64,000 bases of DNA, from assembly GCA_016721085.1 (NCBI GenBank), contig JADKJI010000010.1:62001-126000 (forward strand). The letters are read 5' to 3'. The stretch is from Chitinophagaceae bacterium. Its GTDB lineage: Bacteria > Bacteroidota > Bacteroidia > Chitinophagales > Chitinophagaceae. The position numbers were made by a program, and so were the translations under genes. The notes below the pieces were generated by a model. It saw nothing but the letters and a program-made list of their open reading frames with translations, was not told the DNA's origin and ran no database searches. This document shows positions 60,509-64,000 of this stretch, piece after piece. Within the stretch, counting starts at the first letter, position 1. Every line of letters starts with the position of its first letter.

Positions 60509-63500
60509 ATGAAGAAAACCTTGCTCCTTATTGCAAGCGTCCTCTGCTTAATGTCTGTTGCATACACTCAAACCAGGCAAATCAAAGGACAAATTTTAGA
60601 TGAAGGCGGCCAGCCACTCCCTCTTGCGAGCATTCTGGTTAGTGGTACCAATAATGGTACACAATCGGATAAAGACGGATCTTTTACTATTTCTGTTCCC
60701 GGCACGGGAGATGTTACACTTGTAATATCTTTTACTGGTTACAAGAAGCAAAATGTAAAGACAAACGGAAATGCTCCTCTTAAGATCACCATGCAAAAAG
60801 AAGCCAGTAACCTGGAAGATGTTGTTGTGGTTGGTTATAGTTCTGTAAGAAGAAGAGACCTTACAGGATCAGTTTCTTCTGTAAGTGCTAAACAACTTAA
60901 GGATGTTCCTTTATCATCTGCGGCCGAAGCATTACAGGGAAGACTTGCGGGTGTACAGGCTATTTCTACAGAAGGTGCACCTGGCGCTGAAATCATTATA
61001 AGGGTTAGAGGTGGAGGATCCATTACACAGGACAACTCTCCATTATATATAGTTGATGGAGTTCAGGTGGAAAATGCCCTTTCTGTTATTTCTCCCCAAG
61101 ACATTGCCTCCATTGACGTACTTAAAGATGCCTCTACTACCGCTATTTATGGTGCAAGAGCTGCCAATGGAGTAGTTATTATAACAACCAAAGCCGGGAA
61201 AGCCGGAAAAACCCAGGTTAGCTATAATGGTTCATTCGGATGGCGTCAATTACCAAAAACAATGGATGTTTTAAGTCCTTACGACTTTGTTTTATGGCAA
61301 TACGAACGCAGTCGAGGTGTAATTGCTGATAGCACCAGTTTTGCCCAAACCTATGGTACCACATGGGATACTTTGAATAACTATAAGAATATAGCACCTG
61401 TCAACTGGCAAGATGAAGTGTTTGGAAGAAGAGCTAAATACAGTAACCATAACGTTTCTGTAAATGGAGGAAGCCAGGCTACCACTTTTAATCTTAGTCT
61501 TACTGCCAATAAAGAAGAAGGATTGCAACTGGAATCGGGTTTCGAACGGAAGATTGCCAATTTTAAATTAGACCATAAAGTATCTGATAAATTCAAGATA
61601 GGAATAACGGCAAGGTATCTTGATCAGAATATACAAGGGGCTGGAACTACTAATAGTGGTACAAGGGCAACCAATCGCCTTCGTCATACCATTAACTACA
61701 GGCCTTTTGAATTAGCAACTCCTGCTGGAGGTATTGATGATTTTGACGAAGCCTATTTTCTTGCTTCGAGTGGAGCCATCAACCCCATTCTTCTTACAAA
61801 AGCAGAATATAGAAAGCAATATACAAGAGCAACCTATTTGAGTGCTTATGTAAACTACAATATCCTGAAGAATTTGGTTTTTCGTTCTACGGTGGGCTAT
61901 GATAACACCTCTATTCGTCAAAACCTTTTTTACAGCAAGATTACTTCTACAGCAAGAAACTTTGCTTCTTTACCAGTAGCGTCTATCGCAGATCAGGTTA
62001 ATAGTTCTATTACTAATTCCAATACACTTCAATACACGCTGAGCAATTTCAGGAATCATCATGATTTCACGATATTGGCAGGACAGGAAGTGGTGGATGT
62101 AAGATCATCAAGTACATTCTTTGAAACAAGGTTTTTCCCTGCTGATATATCAGCCGACAAAGCATTGGCGAATATGGGTCTTGGTTCTGCGCCAACGGGT
62201 TCGGCCCAACCACTACCCTCTTCATTTGTAAATCCGCCAAGCCGCATCTTCTCCTTATTTGGAAGAATGACCTATGCTTATGATGATAAATATCTGGCTA
62301 CATTCAACCTTCGTTCAGATCGTTCATCGAAATTCAGTTCTGATAATGGAAGTCTTGTTTTCCCTTCGGGATCAGTAGCATGGCGCTTCAGCAAAGAGAA
62401 GTTCATGGATAAGATCACCTGGCTTTCAGATGGTAAAATTCGGTATGGATTTGGATCCGTTGGTAATAACAGGATTGACAACCTGTTATATCTTCAATTA
62501 TATGGTGTAACCGGACAATATGCTTTCAACCATTCCATACTTCCTGGTTTTGCTCCAACCGCTTTGGCAAATCCTAATCTGAGATGGGAGAAAAACACGA
62601 CAAGTAACTTTGGTTTGGACCTTTCCTTCTTCAATAATCGTTTACAGTTAACTATGGATGTATATAAGAATACAGCCAAGGACTTGTTACTGGCGGTTCA
62701 GATTCCTCCAACAACTGGATATACTACTCAATTACAGAATATAGGATCTACATCAAACAGAGGTGTTGAGTTTCAATTGAACATGGTTCCGATTCAAAGA
62801 AAGGATTTCACATGGAATTCAAACTTCAATATTTCCTTTAATAAGAACAGGGTGGAAAGTCTTGGTGGCGTTGCTTCCATTACCCGTAACTCAGGATGGC
62901 AGGGAAGTGATGGTGTTGATGATTATATAGTAAAGGTTGGTGAACCAGCCGGATTGATGTATGGATTTGTAACCGATGGTTTTTATGGAGTTGATGAATT
63001 TGATTTTAATCCAACAACAGCTGTTTATACTATAAAAGCGGGGATACCGGTAAATGGTGTTTATGGAGTTCCTCAACCAGGTATGTTGAAATGGAAAGAT
63101 TTGAATGGGGATGGTGTTATTACTGCAGATGGAGATCGTATGGTAATAGGAAACGCAAACCCAGATTTTACAGGTGGTTGGAATAACCAGTTCAACTATA
63201 AGAACTTTGATTTAAGTGTGTTTGTGAATTTTGTAGTGGGTAATGATGTATATAATGCCAACAAACTTGAGTGGACCGATGGTGCATTTGGAAACCTGAA
63301 TATGTTGAATTCAATGAGTACCCGATTCACCAATATCAATTCAGCCGGACAACGAGTTACTGATCCAACAGAACTGACCAAATTAAATGCAAATGCAACG
63401 ATATGGTCTCCTGTTCGTGTTCAACGCTGGTGGTTGCATTCATGGGCGGTAGAAGATGGTTCTTATTTGAGGGTAAACAATCTAACTCTTGGATACACTC

Positions 63501-63703
63501 TACCTAAGTCAGTACTCGAAAAAGCAAAGATTTCCACTTTGCGTTTATATGCTACCGTAAACAATCTGGCAACACTCACCAGTTATTCAGGATATGATCC
63601 GGATGTAACAGCGCGGCGTACAGACCCGTTGACACCTGGTGTTGACTTTGCTGCTTATCCACGCAGCCGTACCTGGGTATTTGGTGTAAACGTTACTTTC
63701 TAA
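60509..63703 (+). CDS. SusC/RagA family TonB-linked outer-membrane protein
   Basis: 1064 residues from Met at 60509, which begins the signal peptide KKTLLLIASVLCLMSVAYTQ. A carboxypeptidase-D-like regulatory domain (QIKGQILDEGGQPLPLASIL) is followed by a TonB plug (LEDVVVVGYSSVRRRDLTGS, SPLYIVDGVQVEN, AIYGARAANGVVIITTKAGK) and a beta-barrel ending TWVFGVNVTF with a terminal Phe. It imports oligosaccharides across the outer membrane with TonB energy. It is followed by the SusD gene and controlled, by inference, by the divergent LacI regulator. Confidence 0.95.
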   Translation: MKKTLLLIASVLCLMSVAYTQTRQIKGQILDEGGQPLPLASILVSGTNNGTQSDKDGSFTISVPGTGDVTLVISFTGYKKQNVKTNGNAPLKITMQKEASNLEDVVVVGYSSVRRRDLTGSVSSVSAKQLKDVPLSSAAEALQGRLAGVQAISTEGAPGAEIIIRVRGGGSITQDNSPLYIVDGVQVENALSVISPQDIASIDVLKDASTTAIYGARAANGVVIITTKAGKAGKTQVSYNGSFGWRQLPKTMDVLSPYDFVLWQYERSRGVIADSTSFAQTYGTTWDTLNNYKNIAPVNWQDEVFGRRAKYSNHNVSVNGGSQATTFNLSLTANKEEGLQLESGFERKIANFKLDHKVSDKFKIGITARYLDQNIQGAGTTNSGTRATNRLRHTINYRPFELATPAGGIDDFDEAYFLASSGAINPILLTKAEYRKQYTRATYLSAYVNYNILKNLVFRSTVGYDNTSIRQNLFYSKITSTARNFASLPVASIADQVNSSITNSNTLQYTLSNFRNHHDFTILAGQEVVDVRSSSTFFETRFFPADISADKALANMGLGSAPTGSAQPLPSSFVNPPSRIFSLFGRMTYAYDDKYLATFNLRSDRSSKFSSDNGSLVFPSGSVAWRFSKEKFMDKITWLSDGKIRYGFGSVGNNRIDNLLYLQLYGVTGQYAFNHSILPGFAPTALANPNLRWEKNTTSNFGLDLSFFNNRLQLTMDVYKNTAKDLLLAVQIPPTTGYTTQLQNIGSTSNRGVEFQLNMVPIQRKDFTWNSNFNISFNKNRVESLGGVASITRNSGWQGSDGVDDYIVKVGEPAGLMYGFVTDGFYGVDEFDFNPTTAVYTIKAGIPVNGVYGVPQPGMLKWKDLNGDGVITADGDRMVIGNANPDFTGGWNNQFNYKNFDLSVFVNFVVGNDVYNANKLEWTDGAFGNLNMLNSMSTRFTNINSAGQRVTDPTELTKLNANATIWSPVRVQRWWLHSWAVEDGSYLRVNNLTLGYTLPKSVLEKAKISTLRLYATVNNLATLTSYSGYDPDVTARRTDPLTPGVDFAAYPRSRTWVFGVNVTF

Positions 63704-63725
63704 AAAATTACAAAACGATTGAACT

Positions 63726-64000
63726 ATGCAAAAGCGATCTTATTTACAAATAGCGGGTTTTGTACTGATAGTACTACTGCTTTCAACCGTTGGTTGTAAA
63801 AAATATACAGAAGTGGAACCTGTATCTCAGTACAGTGTTGCGCAAGCCTTTTCAGATGTTTCAAATGCCACCACTGCCCTGGTTGGGGTTTATGATGAAC
63901 TTCAGGGCGATAATGGATATGGTATCAGGATCAGTATGTACTATCCTTATGATTCTGATGAAGGAATTGTGAGTGGTAATATAGACAATGGACGTCGTGG
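63726..64000 (+). CDS. SusD/RagB family nutrient-binding lipoprotein, cut by window edge
   Basis: 91 codons to the window end without a stop. The signal peptide VLLLSTVGC has a lipobox, with the Cys followed by KKYTEVEPVSQYS, and the first helix YSVAQAFSDVSNATTALVGV is typical of SusD. It begins 22 bases after susC and forms the binding lid of the same outer-membrane import complex. Confidence 0.9.
   Translation, partial: MQKRSYLQIAGFVLIVLLLSTVGCKKYTEVEPVSQYSVAQAFSDVSNATTALVGVYDELQGDNGYGIRISMYYPYDSDEGIVSGNIDNGRR

Noticed and set aside
1..64000. CRISPR array, prophage, conjugative element or tRNA genes
   Set aside because: No regularly spaced direct repeats, phage or transfer genes, or tRNA cloverleaf sequences were found on either strand.

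Overview
The window comes from a member of the Bacteroidota, most likely Chitinophagaceae or a close relative. This is inferred from gene content: a SusC/SusD pair behind a LacI-type regulator, DUF2480, DUF5777, a Bacteroidota-type PIF1-like helicase with a helix-turn-helix tail, a GH3-family protein and a RAYT. Several genes are also preceded by the Bacteroidota -7 promoter element TAnnTTTG. I see no rRNA, tRNA or CRISPR array.

Layout. 1-4.6 kb: a minus-strand trio with DUF1549/DUF1553 cytochrome, DUF1501 and NHL-propeller proteins. 4.7-5.5 kb: a RAYT transposase gene flanked by short hairpin repeats. 5.5-13.7 kb: UvrD/PcrA helicase, CvfB-like RNA-binding protein, M20 peptidase, PPC-domain lipoprotein and pyruvate phosphate dikinase. 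13.9-23.2 kb: NlpE/META envelope protein, GNAT, GH43, asnS, feoB and two secreted proteins. 23.4-26.3 kb: an arsenic island (arsR, arsM, arsN-like, arsC) with a clear ArsR operator and promoter. 26.4-31.7 kb: a small unannotated minus-strand unit, a regulator-like protein, and a DUF5777-YceI-cytochrome module with CX4CH haem sites. 31.8-36.8 kb: OB-fold protein, aminotransferase, GNAT, DUF2480 and PpiD-like foldase. 36.8-41.6 kb: a probable replication-origin neighbourhood, with a DnaA-box-rich intergenic region, nadA, mnmG, two parS-like palindromes, ybeY, feoA and nadD. 41.7-54.6 kb: chrA, an inositol-phosphatase-family gene, GT2, GH3, LysE, mtgA, a nadR-like/tag/pnuC operon, GxxExxY, saccharopine dehydrogenase and the helicase. 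54.7-58.7 kb: a short SSB, a zinc-ribbon protein, and an unusual cassette of a SET methyltransferase, an ATP-grasp ligase and an ATP-grasp-SET fusion. 59.2-64 kb: a LacI regulator and the start of a SusC/SusD locus, cut by the window edge.

The most promising undescribed system is the SET/ATP-grasp cassette at 55606-58725. Two paralogous ligases of the D-Ala-D-Ala ligase fold, both lacking the usual Ddl signature, are encoded with two SET domains that keep their catalytic motifs, one of them fused to a ligase.

Eleven loci (GH43, feoB, a secreted protein, arsN, DUF5777, a GNAT, mnmG, GH3, pnuC, a zinc-ribbon protein and the ATP-grasp-SET fusion) are interrupted by single-base frameshifts, several in or beside homopolymers. 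Because housekeeping genes such as mnmG and feoB are affected, residual sequencing error is more likely than real decay. These are listed as pseudogene spans, with the reading that an intact gene would have.
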